From positions 14,585 to 40,840 of the forward strand of contig CAMPET010000381.1 in assembly GCA_946803715.1 (NCBI GenBank): DNA of 26,256 bases, written 5' to 3'. Position 1 is the first letter of the stretch, and each line of letters starts with the position of its first letter. Shown here piece by piece: positions 1 to 9,185 of this stretch. The notes under the pieces were generated by a model. The model did no database searches. It had not been told where the DNA came from and worked only from the letters and a program-made list of their open reading frames with translations. The stretch comes from Beroe ovata (Eukaryota > Ctenophora > Nuda > Beroida > Beroidae). A program made the translations under genes and the position numbers.

Positions 1-30
<30 letters not shown>
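1..30. repeat. (AC)n microsatellite at left edge
   Basis: Fifteen perfect AC dinucleotides open the window. The right edge is the matching (GT)n, so the contig probably breaks in simple repeats at both ends. The true repeat length is unknown because the window begins inside it. Confidence 0.97.
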
Positions 31-32
<2 letters not shown>

Positions 33-499
33 AACCGGAACGGTGATAATTTAGGATGTCGCACGTCATTTTGCTGGCACAGTGACAGCTTTGAGCTTCG
101 GTGATTATATAGTTGCAATCCAGTGGCAGGATATTAGCACTGAATACTGAATGTGTTTCGTCACCGTGACAAATTCACACAATAACTACTACACAGATAA
201 GTGCACAAATGAGTGCACACAGTGCACACATGAGTGTACACATGACTGCACACAATACTACAATTACATCTTACCAAGTCGAGAGCGATGAAGGACGAAT
301 ACTTGATGGAATGGACGAGAGACGGCCAGATATCCGACATATTGGACGCCAGTACTTGGACAACGGGAACTTTTGTCTCCCTGACACTCGGCTTGGCCTC
401 CTCTGCTGACTCTGTCATGTTTACTTAGATCTGAACACACGAACAGAGTTGAGGAAAGGGTGAGGCGATACCGAGGTCACAAATTTGGAGGAAATATTT
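31..499. other. Intergenic, no gene seen
   Basis: No supported coding exon. At about 200-252 there is a degenerate array built on tgcacac/tgagtg motifs. Short open frames on both strands here are repeat-driven and show no family features. Confidence 0.6.
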
Positions 500-1694
500 G
501 TTTAATTTTCATGAAAATATCAAGAATTCCTATGTATTTTTGGACGCTAAATCGATTCCCGATCGAATTTTGGCTCTATCTCGCTTCCCTGATGAGCTGT
601 ATGTCATGTGACTTCGAACCTCACTTCTCGGAAGAAACTGCGATTTTCGCCCATTTCCCGACGAGCTTGCCCAACAATTCCTCCAGATTTGGATTCTAGG
701 TCAAAAAATAGGCTAGGAACACTTATTACCAGTATGTTAGGTGAAAAAATGCTTTTGGCCGGTTTTGGCATCCGTGTGTCTCATTGATTTTCGTGGTTTT
801 TCCGTGTATTGCTTCCCACGGGTTTGAAATCGTCGGTTTGGTGTGGTTTCACGGCTAGTATGAACTCAAGATGACCGTAACGAGCGTTGATACTTGTAGT
901 ATGAGAGAAGGAGAGATAATTTGGCGGAAAATTAGTGTCGTAAGTACCAGTAAAGCTAACATTCGAGACCCTCGAAATCGAAGTAGAAAAGTGTGGAGTC
1001 ATTCACTTCAATTTTTACCGATACTGAAATTAGAAATTCGAAGAAAATTTTTTATTCAATTTTCATACAAATACCAAGGATTCCTATGTATTTTTGGACG
1101 CTGAATCGATTCTCGATCGAATTTTGGCTCTATTTCGCTTCCCTGATGAGCTGTATGGCATGTGACTTCGAACATCACTTCTCGGAAGAAACTGCGATTT
1201 TAACCCATTTCCCGACGAGCTAGCCCAACAATTCCTCCAGATTTGGATTCTACGTCAAAAAATAGGCTAGGAACACTTATTACCAGTATGTTTGGTGAAA
1301 AAATGCTTTTGGCCGGTTTTGGCATCCGTGTGTCTCATTGATTTTCGTGGTTTTTGCGTGTATTGCTTCCCACGGGTTTGAAATCGTCAGTTTGGTGTGC
1401 TTTCACGGCTAGTATGAACTCAAGATGACCGTAACGAGCGTTGATACTTGTAGTGTGAGAGTAGGAGAGGTGATTTGGCGGAAAATTAGTGTCGTAAGTA
1501 CCAGTAAAGCTTACATTCGAGACCCTCAAAATCGAAGTACAAAAGTGTGGAGTCATTCACTTCAATTTTTACCGATACTGAAATCAGAAATTCGAAGAAA
1601 ATTTTTTGCTCAATTTTTATACAAATACCAAGGATTCCTATGTATTTTTGGACGCTAAATCGATTCCCGATCGAATTTCGGCTCTATCTCGCTC
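500..1694. repeat. 554-bp tandem repeat, about 2.2 copies
   Basis: The same sequence recurs at exactly 554-bp spacing: the landmark tggacgct lies at 541, 1095 and 1649. Two full units and a partial third are present. Similarity fades on the left near 500 and stops abruptly near 1694. Units differ by scattered substitutions, with few or no length changes. Each unit contains short open frames on both strands, repeated in phase, but no splice-compatible gene or recognisable domain. This looks like a short satellite array or locally duplicated non-coding DNA. Confidence 0.9.
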
Positions 1695-2224
1695 GTAATT
1701 TCCTCCGAGTCGGCTCTATGAGTCTCAAATAATATCTGTGGTGATTGTAGATGTGGTAGAATTTCACAGTTGCACGATATCTAATATTAACCTGTCATTC
1801 GTCATGAATGTGGTGATACCATATTATACTTGCTGTACTTAATATGGCATCAACTTATACGGTATCATGTATTTTCATTACTTCCCAACAATGGAAATTA
1901 CAACGATACTAGTAGTGAGTCACGATTCTCAGGTTTTAAACATTACTCGACAGTTTAATTATCAAGAAGATGAGATAATATCCACAAACAGAGAGCTGCA
2001 TTCAAAAGTGTAAAAGTTGCTTATAAAGAAGTTGAAACACCGCAGATGACATATTTAAAAACTTGACTCATCACTTCTACAAAACTTCTAAAAAACTTGA
2101 AGAACTGATGGATTATGGAAATGAGTTTAATAAATTAATCCCTATGATAATATGACACCTGAAATGACAGTCAAAATGAACCGCACGGCAACATATCATA
2201 ATATTCAAATATATTACCAACATG
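1695..2224. other. Intergenic, downstream of COX10
   Basis: AT-rich sequence between the tandem repeat and the COX10 stop codon. It should contain the COX10 3' UTR on the minus strand. I see no exon and no clear RNA gene. Confidence 0.5.
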
Positions 2225-3661
2225 TCACGAGGATGACGGCGTTGCAACGCCACCCTCCGCATGTTGTTTATGCGCCACTGGACACATAGTAGAAGTGGCA
2301 GCACTTGGCGGCAGCACTGTAACCGGACACAAATCCTTGATGTACTGTCCTCCATCATGATGCTTCTCGTTATCACTGCCAGTCCGCTCCTTGAACGCGT
2401 ACCCTATCGCCAGGAAACCGAATATGATCGGCAGGTACACCAGACTGAACCGGAACAGTTCCCTTGCTGTTTGCTTGTTGGGATCCTTGTAGAAATTCCA
2501 TGCCAGATACGTGAAGTATGTGTTCACTATGATGCTGTAGAAGGAGAAGGAGCAATGGGATATGCCGGTGAAGGGGATAGCGATACAAAGTGGGATCAGA
2601 GCAGCTGTGTTACGGAGTGAAACTCGGGCGTTCAAACCGATATCGGTAACGCTCATCATGTGATAACCAGCCCGACAGTAGTCCTGTCTTACGTTAAAAC
2701 TGAGCGAGTTGAAGTGGGGAAACTGCCAGAAGTAGAGGAGACCGCACATGGCGGCGGCGCCCCAATCGAGCGTGCCGCTGGCGGCGGCCCAGCCCATAGC
2801 GGGAGGGATGGCGCCAACTACAGATCCGAGCCACGTGTTTGCGATTGTGTACCGTTTCATAGTGGTGTATACACCCGCGTACAGGAGAATGTTAGCAGCG
2901 CCTAGAACTGCAGTCAGTGGGTTTACACATGTGTAGAGCAATGATGTGCCGAGCACGCCACACGCCACGCTATACGTCATGGCGTGTAGGGGCGTGACGA
3001 GATGTCTCACCATCACACGTTGCTTGCACCGGTCCATCTGAGCATCAAACGGGGCTTCCATCACCTGGTTACACGTGTTAGCGGAAGCCGAGCAGAGGAA
3101 TGTGCCGGCAGATAGAGCGCCAAGAGTCGCCAGAGTGCCGGAAACTGGGTTGAACGCGAACCCCGCCACGGCGGTGAGAACAACAAGAGTGGTGAGGCGA
3201 GATTTTGATAGCTGGAGGTAAACGGCCGGGATTTCCCGCCATGATAACCCACGTTCCTCCCAATAATCTGACGTGAGGTCGGTGTCACGTGACTTCTTCC
3301 CACCGCCAGGATTCACTCTGACGTCACGTTGTATGCGACGCAGGATCTCGTTTACATTGATATCCTCCTCCTCCAGATGGATCGTCCGTTCGTCTGATTT
3401 CGGTTTTTCTTGATACGTGATGTCACGGTGAGGCAGGGATGTCGATCGTCCATTTGACAAAAAACGAGGGACAGGATGAACTGAGTTGAGGAGTTTGACA
3501 TGAACAATTGCACGTTGGCGGGGGAGAGAAAAACAAGTTCTAGAATAGGAACGAGTCAGAGAAAAGCCTGATTTCAGAGTGGAGAGACGAGAAGAGCAGG
3601 TTGGTGATAGAGATCGGAGGAGAGGACAGGGTCTACAGACGACCCATTGATAGGCTATCAT
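2225..3661 (-). CDS. COX10: Protohaem IX farnesyltransferase (haem O synthase), mitochondrial
   Basis: Intronless 478-residue UbiA-family prenyltransferase. The family farnesylates haem B to haem O in the mitochondrial inner membrane, the first step to haem A of cytochrome c oxidase. The first ~80 residues are rich in Arg, Ser and Leu and low in acid, as in a targeting presequence. The catalytic core runs from about 145 to 425 with several hydrophobic segments. It has the first-site motif NQVMEAPFD (198-206), the family block IANTWLGSVVGAIPPAMGW (273-291), FWQFPHFNSLSF (311-322) and the second-site DYCRAGYHMMSV (327-338). The usual RPL after the first motif reads RVM here. A hydrophilic tail after ~426 carries two Cys-Pro motifs and is unlike the short vertebrate tail. 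The start is the first ATG of the frame, and the length is close to animal COX10 (about 440). Confidence 0.95.
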   Translation of the reverse strand: MIAYQWVVCRPCPLLRSLSPTCSSRLSTLKSGFSLTRSYSRTCFSLPRQRAIVHVKLLNSVHPVPRFLSNGRSTSLPHRDITYQEKPKSDERTIHLEEEDINVNEILRRIQRDVRVNPGGGKKSRDTDLTSDYWEERGLSWREIPAVYLQLSKSRLTTLVVLTAVAGFAFNPVSGTLATLGALSAGTFLCSASANTCNQVMEAPFDAQMDRCKQRVMVRHLVTPLHAMTYSVACGVLGTSLLYTCVNPLTAVLGAANILLYAGVYTTMKRYTIANTWLGSVVGAIPPAMGWAAASGTLDWGAAAMCGLLYFWQFPHFNSLSFNVRQDYCRAGYHMMSVTDIGLNARVSLRNTAALIPLCIAIPFTGISHCSFSFYSIIVNTYFTYLAWNFYKDPNKQTARELFRFSLVYLPIIFGFLAIGYAFKERTGSDNEKHHDGGQYIKDLCPVTVLPPSAATSTMCPVAHKQHAEGGVATPSSS

Positions 3662-4294
3662 GCCATCTGAAATAATTGGGTTAAATAGGATTATTTATTA
3701 GTTATTACTCAAAGGATTGCGAATGAAATTTGAAAAGAGTTTCAATCAAGATAAAGCTCTGACATTACTATATTATTGTGACAATTCATTTTCTCCACAG
3801 TCCATGACTTGTTATCAATGAAACAGATTATATAAAATCAAACAGTTATTAAAAGTGAAGACATAAATTACGCGTTATAACTTCATAATGATTGTGAAAG
3901 CAACACAAATATTTACAGCTAACAATAGAAAGTAAAAACTAATAGCAATCATTCTCCACCTAACTTTTATAATACAGTTTTTCAAGTGTGGAACTTGTTT
4001 GTTAAAAAGCTCTGATAAGAAAAGAGATGGTTCGAAAATAGTTTCCTTTTCGGAGATATTATTTGATAAAATTCATTTTAAAATCCACTCTATTTCCAGT
4101 GCTGTCCAATTTAGAGTTTGGACTAAAAGAGCGTCTGAGTGACTTGAAGGAACGGCAATATCTATATCAAGTATAGGACACACTCAAACGAACAGGCATC
4201 ACTTAGCATTAAATCAACTTATTCGTCGTTCAGAGAATTTAAGTTTCCATCACGTCATCAATTAACAACAGTCATTAACTACCAATTACAATCC
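3662..4294. other. Intergenic between COX10 and the RETREG-like gene
   Basis: About 630 bp of AT-rich DNA holding the COX10 promoter/5' UTR and the RETREG-like 3' UTR, both genes being on the minus strand. I see no coding exon or strong repeat. Confidence 0.5.
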
Positions 4295-7200
4295 TCAAAC
4301 AGATGGGTCACTTCCCCCTGACAGAGTCCGTATTCCGCCAGCAATCCGTGCGGTGAGAGACGAGGCTGATCCAACTGACGATACCTCCTGATCCTGAACC
4401 TCCATGTCAGCTGCTCGAATATCCTCGTCACTGATGACGTAGAACTCGGAATCGGTAGCTGATGACGTCATGATTACATCATCGGTTGTATCAGACCGGG
4501 TGTTCTGTTCAGATTGTTTAATCCGGCGGAGAGGGGAGGATGTAGGAATGGATGTGGCGCGAGGGGCGGCAGGGGGAGTGGGCTGGATCATGTAGTTGAT
4601 ACCGTCCAGTGGATCGATTGTACCGGGACATTGCTGACTACGGATTGTCTGGAATTCGGGCGATATTTCGGAAATCGGTGATATTTCCGTTCTCTCGCTC
4701 TCTTCATCCGACTCGGCGACGGCGTCGAGAAGGTGTAGCCGCTGAGTGCCACCCAGACTGAAGCCACTCTCCGAATCCAAAGTAAACGTGTTGTCCTCCT
4801 CATCATATAGGAGTGCGGGATCGAGTCCCTCAGCGAGGGTAACCTCAGAGTCCCATGTATCACGACGTTCAATGGACGGGAATTCCATATCCGGATTAGA
4901 CGATAGGGTATCGACAGTTTCCGATCTGACTTTCTGTGTTGCCGATTGCCCGCCGCCATCTTCGTCAATATCATCTATACCGAAATCACTGTCAGATTCG
5001 GTGGCTGTGATCTTGCCCGACATCTCGATTCCCGATGGGGTGGCACTATCGCCGCCTCGCCGGCGTCTGATCCAAGTTTTCAGTCCGTTTCCCCAGTTTA
5101 GGGTCATGGCCGAGGGAAGTCCACGGAGATAGGACATTGTGGTCGACCGCAGAGAGGTTGCCGGGTCGGACATTTCTCTGTCGTATTCAGAGTGGAGCGA
5201 ATCACCAAACTGATCTGAAGAAGAGGGTGACTGATTAGAAGAAGGATGAAAATAACGGCAAAACGAAATATATGGCTTAACAAAACAACTTCAACTCGTT
5301 CCTACAATACCATTTGATCTTGATATTCAAACTTGGCTTTCTCTCAAGAATAAGTCTCGTTTCTCTCTCTTTCCTCTTTCTAGTACTCTTCTCTGTCTCT
5401 AAAATCTCGAGTCTCAGCTGAGGCACAGCCCCTGGATGAACTTCAGTGTAGTGATTACCGAGGGTTTTGTACCTGTACGAGTCCATGTGTGCATTAGCAC
5501 ATGTTCGCCAGTGCTCGATAAACCGCTCGTGAAGAGTTCGGTACGTTTCACCGATATACGTTGCCTGGCAGTCGTCCATCATACACGTGATGAGGTAGAT
5601 TGTGTTTAGAGTGGAGCAAGATCTGGAGTCCAGAGCTGAACATGTGATACAGTTTGGTCTGGTGCAGGGAAGGGGGGATCGTGAAGAAGATGATGACGCT
5701 GAAGATTCTTCGTCAGTCATTGGAGGGTATTTAGCGGGATTGGAAAAGAGGTTTGCAATCAGAAGTGATATCTCAGCAGGATTCAGATCAGTTCCAGATG
5801 ACTCGTCACTTCCTGGGATTTGTCCGAGTTTTCGCGACATTGACCGCGTTACCGCGGGACTTCTTTCGGAAGAACATGATGAACTATTGCCATCGTCCCG
5901 TGAAAATTCTGCGCTAGACACGTCACTCGATGCGGAGTCAGAGAGAGCACTTTCAGATGATCCGAGATTTCCACAGGAATCTTGTTGGCTATCGCTTAGC
6001 GATGTAAATTTGTCAGCAGAAGATACCGTTTCGTCAGAATCATCCTGTGCAATGAAATGTGAGTCTTTCTCTGGAAGCGCGCCAGGAATCAGTGATTTCA
6101 TGGAGGAAAGATTTCTGTTAGGGCAGAGAGAGGCAGCACACAACTGATAAGGTATAATGGGATCTTTCTCTCTTTCTCTTTTGGAGTCTGTACCCTCCTC
6201 TAACTCATCTAAAACTGAGTGATTCTATTCGGATAAGGAAATTCTGCGAAATTCCCTCATACTCAAAGTCAGATTTTGTGTATTGCAGGTACTCATTTTC
6301 TGACCTTATTTACCTACTTGCACAGCAATAGGAAAATGAAATAAGTAATGAGTACAACAGAGTTTTGTGATGAAATCGGGAAGATTACACTTCGCGAGGG
6401 GATCGAAAGGAACAAAGGGAAAAATTGTTTTCTTACCTGCACCCTCTGCTTCTTCTTGGAGTTCTGGTGCATCTGCCAGTGCTTGGACGACAGTGGTATA
6501 CATATTGTACATCATACACACGGACATGTTGAATACACTCGCAATCTGGAGGACAGTTATATATGATTAAATTCATGGCTTCATAATAGCCTAATTAATA
6601 ACCTTGAATACAATAACCTACATTTGAGCGATAAATTGAGACCGTGTCAAGGCTTGATCCCTAACTTCAAAGTTACCGAACCAACCTGTTCCTGAGTCAC
6701 TTTCTTGTAGAGTTGATGGTGCTTTATAGCAGGGAAATAAAATAGGAACCAGAACAGAACAAGGAATGTTGTTGCTGTTGCTAGATACGACAACACTATT
6801 GTTGTCATGGCAACCACTGTACCTGAGAATTATGATAGCTTAAAACAAACGTACGAACTGGTTGGAATGATAAATTTGGATTGAGTTGACTTACTATGTT
6901 TACTCATTTAGGCCTACTTAAATTACTGTCAAGTAAAGAGTGGGCATCATTTTTGTGGGCCGTGATTCAACTCACAGAGAGCAAAGTAAAAGTGGGCGTG
7001 GCCTTGTTCAGACGTGTCTCTGAGGTTGAGGAACACGTTACATAGTCCGTTGACACCATTCACAATCATCTGTGATGCTTCACTCGATCCTGTGCGATAG
7101 TTGGTGTCAATTTAAACCGCGTTCCATGAGAGATATGGTGAGTTGGGGATGAATATTTTATATCCCGAAAGCAACGACCAACGTAACCACTGATTAGTGA

Positions 7201-8438
7201 GTAACCACTGTGTAACTGACTCTGTAGTAAGTGCTCACTGAGTGCTCACTACTGAGTAACCCTGTAGTGAGAATCTCACCAGAAAGTAACTCACAACTCA
7301 CCAGGCAGCAAAGTAAGATCTTCTTCAGTCACTCCCACAGCGTTATACCAGATCGCAGTGCCGACACTGGATTGTTTTGTGAAGGAGTACTCAATCATAA
7401 GGGCATTTGTTGTTAGTAACAATAGCACCAAAGTTGTTGTTAGGGGCGTTGCTATGGTGAAGGATAGTTGAAGGAGAAAACATATGTTCAACCAGATGAA
7501 GGTATACCTGGAAATATTGGATGTCAGTTATTAGAGTGTTTGTGCCAATTCGTCTGGAAATAGCAATGGTGTCAAGGAAAAGTGGTGTCAGAGTCAGATC
7601 ATGACACAGCAAAGTGATGTCAAGTAAGAGTGGTGTCAATGGCTGGAGAATTGGTGAGAATACCGAGGATACAACTCTGTATTAGTGTTTCTCCAAGTGT
7701 TGCATAACCTTCCTTGTATCGAATACTTATAAACGGAAATGTGTTGAAAGTATGTGTTAGCGTCCTCTCACATTACAAAGCAAGATGTATGCGTGATGGG
7801 CGCGCCTTCACAGTTCCTTGTCAAAGGGGAAACAGATAAGCGGGTAGACTTAGTGAGGTGTACACAGGATACAGTTCAAATCCGTATACCATGTCCGAAC
7901 GAACCAATGGATGAACACTGAACAGTATATGAACAGTGTATTGTTCATGGTACACTGTACAGTATACATGAATAATACGCTGACAGCGTTTTTTGAACAT
8001 GCATGATGCTCATGATATTTTGGTCTACTCTCGACGGGAGACGCTATTATAATTGCCCAATAATTATTAACTTTCTTGAGAAATGCTGTATAAAGTTTCT
8101 GAAACCACTTTACTCTGTAACTACAAAGTGAGTGTGACGTAAAGCCGAGGTCTCACAAAGCCAAGGTCTCACAAAAGGGAAGCATATTTTTGCCGTATGC
8201 CTAGCATATTATTAACATGACTTTCGTTCGTCAAGTGGTTATAGAATCTCGGACGAATTTGAGACACTCACGCTGAAAGTCGAGGGTTTTTCCAGAGGGC
8301 AACATAACTCCCAACTTTGATGACAGGAGATATGGGTCTGAGAAACGGCTCCAACGGGTTACCTTTCACCACCGGACATCTTTTCTCGGGTGACTCAAGG
8401 TACAGTTCCGCCTTCTTAATTCCACCAGCTGCAGGCAT
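4295..8438 (-). CDS. RETREG/FAM134-like ER-phagy receptor, six coding exons
   Basis: Exons join in phase: 8438-8272, 7507-7302, 7089-6976, 6822-6686, 6545-6437 and 5214-4295. All introns are GT-AG, giving 550 residues. RETREG proteins bend the ER membrane through a reticulon-homology domain and recruit Atg8/LC3 for ER-phagy. Two long hydrophobic hairpins lie at about residues 57-98 and 160-195, preceded by VALWKNPRLSA (46-56), which resembles the family's W-K-x-P entry into the first hairpin. The acidic C-terminal half contains EFPSIERR, matching the family's DFPSLENG region, then NTFTLDSESGFSLG. Near the end TDSEFYVISDEDI (LIR core FYVI, 4433-4444) occupies the place of DDFELLD. Length fits the family (about 470-540). 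An alternative is another reticulon-domain protein such as protrudin, but the tail favours RETREG. The last intron (5215-6436) contains a separate GIY-YIG ORF. Confidence 0.78.
4433..4444 (-). other. Predicted LIR (Atg8/LC3-interacting) core FYVI
   Basis: Within the RETREG-like C-terminus, residues about 502-505 read FYVI, fitting the [W/F/Y]xx[L/I/V] core. Acidic residues flank it on both sides (TDSE before, SDEDI after). This is where vertebrate RETREG proteins carry DDFELLD. Binding is inferred, not shown. Confidence 0.6.
5215..6436 (-). other. Intron 5 of the RETREG-like gene, hosting the GIY-YIG ORF
   Basis: Donor GGTGCAG|GTAAGA at 6437/6436 and acceptor CTTCTTCAG|ATCAG at 5215/5214. 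Exon 5 ends in phase 1 and exon 6 supplies two bases, so the join gives GAT (Asp) and keeps the frame. At 1222 bp it is the longest intron of the gene. The nested ORF fills more than two-thirds of it. Confidence 0.7.
5277..6101 (-). CDS. Ser-rich protein with Penelope-type GIY-YIG nuclease domain
   Basis: A 274-residue ORF on the same strand as the RETREG-like gene, wholly inside its last intron. Residues 20-90 and 130-142 are Ser/Asp-rich and probably disordered. From about 146 there is CTRPNCITC, then NTIYLITCMMDDC and YIGETYRTLHERFIEH, with later NHYTEVHP and KERETRLILERKPSLNIK. This matches the GIY-YIG endonuclease of Penelope-like elements, including its two Cys between GIY and YIG and downstream His residues. 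GIY reads TIY here. The conserved Tyr, Arg, Glu and Asn positions look intact. No reverse transcriptase is encoded upstream. Start: first in-frame ATG at 6101; a 3' splice site (ccctaacag) lies just upstream. The N-terminus could instead be spliced from RETREG exon 5, since an acceptor before 6070 is in phase. Confidence 0.75.
   Translation of the reverse strand: MKSLIPGALPEKDSHFIAQDDSDETVSSADKFTSLSDSQQDSCGNLGSSESALSDSASSDVSSAEFSRDDGNSSSCSSERSPAVTRSMSRKLGQIPGSDESSGTDLNPAEISLLIANLFSNPAKYPPMTDEESSASSSSSRSPLPCTRPNCITCSALDSRSCSTLNTIYLITCMMDDCQATYIGETYRTLHERFIEHWRTCANAHMDSYRYKTLGNHYTEVHPGAVPQLRLEILETEKSTRKRKERETRLILERKPSLNIKIKWYCRNELKLFC
7090..7301 (-). repeat. Degenerate short repeats in RETREG intron 2
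   Basis: Between about 7186 and 7290 the motif agtaaccactg / gagtgctcact recurs several times in imperfect form on the plus strand. It lies inside an intron, and no function is evident. Confidence 0.45.
7508..8271 (-). other. RETREG intron 1, with small repeats and a palindromic patch
   Basis: The 764-bp first intron holds gtggtgtca-type direct repeats (about 7566-7640), an imperfect inverted repeat around gaacagtgta...tacactgt (about 7918-7972) and a 17-bp direct duplication of aaagcc(g/a)aggtctcac (about 8143-8176). No exon fits the flanking codon phase. Confidence 0.5.
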
Positions 8439-8443
8439 CACAT
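8438..8443 (-). promoter_or_regulatory. Minimal start-stop uORF overlapping the RETREG-like start
   Basis: On the minus strand the leader reads ATGTGATGCC. The upstream ATG (8443-8441) is followed at once by TGA (8440-8438), whose final A is the first base of the main ATG (8438-8436). If this region is in the mRNA, ribosomes starting upstream would stop on the true start. A possible 3' splice site (cttgtcag) lies at 8451. Confidence 0.45.
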
Positions 8444-9185
8444 ATTTCTACTGACAAGGGAGTATGGGGGTTATAATGGTGCTGTCAAGTGTCAAATTTT
8501 AATGACATATTGAAGTAGAAAATGGGTGAGGTTAAATCAACCAATGTCTAATATATAACTTTAGCACAAGTTTGCAAGATTAGAGTGGCATTCTAACATT
8601 CTAACTTTCTAAGGGCGTGTCATGAGTTTAAATGAATCTATAAAATCGATAAATCTATTCCGGCACCACTACAAATGTATCTAAATATAGCAGACAAAGG
8701 ATTATAATATCGATTCTAATGCAGCATGTGGAGATGCATTAGACAATGAAATAGCATTTATGCGACGTTTCACACTTCAAATTGCAAACCATGATTATAG
8801 AACACAAAAACACTTATACAGATAAGGCTGATAAAGCGATTCATTGAAAATATCGCTTTGTCAGCAGCTAAACGCTATGCTACATTATGCAGACTATGCT
8901 ATGTGTGGAAATCAAACATTATTTTACATGCTGCAACATTGAGAAGTAGGCGCTGACGGCTATCAAATTCCAGTCTGTTCTGTGTCCAATACAGATAGTT
9001 CATTTCAACTACATGGCTGTAAGCAAGCATTTAGTTGACGACTTTACTCTCTGTAAACTTAATAACATCGAAACTGAGGTTATGAATTAATCAAAATGTT
9101 AAAAGTTAATATGAAATTAAAAACGCTTCAAATCTACCAAAGTACAAAAGTTGATCCACAACACCAAATTAATTCACGGGATAAT
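8439..9185. other. Intergenic, RETREG-like gene to DAK
   Basis: About 750 bp of AT-rich sequence containing the RETREG-like promoter and the DAK 3' UTR. I see no exon, RNA gene or strong repeat. Confidence 0.5.

Noticed and set aside
161-418. 85-codon Cys/His-rich frame near the left edge
   Set aside because: Made by tgcacac/tgagtg repeats; no real zinc-finger spacing.
500-1732. Repeated short ORFs in the 554-bp units as a gene family
   Set aside because: They recur only because the DNA is tandemly repeated. They occur on both strands and have no domain, start context or splicing pattern.
2261-3303. Open frames antisense to or overlapping COX10
   Set aside because: Shadows of the COX10 frame. 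The minus-strand product is unambiguous and these have no independent features.
5602-6147. 181-codon plus-strand ORF opposite the GIY-YIG gene
   Set aside because: Mirror of the Ser/Asp-codon-rich region. The minus strand carries the recognisable nuclease domain.
7790-7890. tRNA-like gttcaaatc box in RETREG intron 1
   Set aside because: No matching acceptor stem, A-box or anticodon stem could be drawn.
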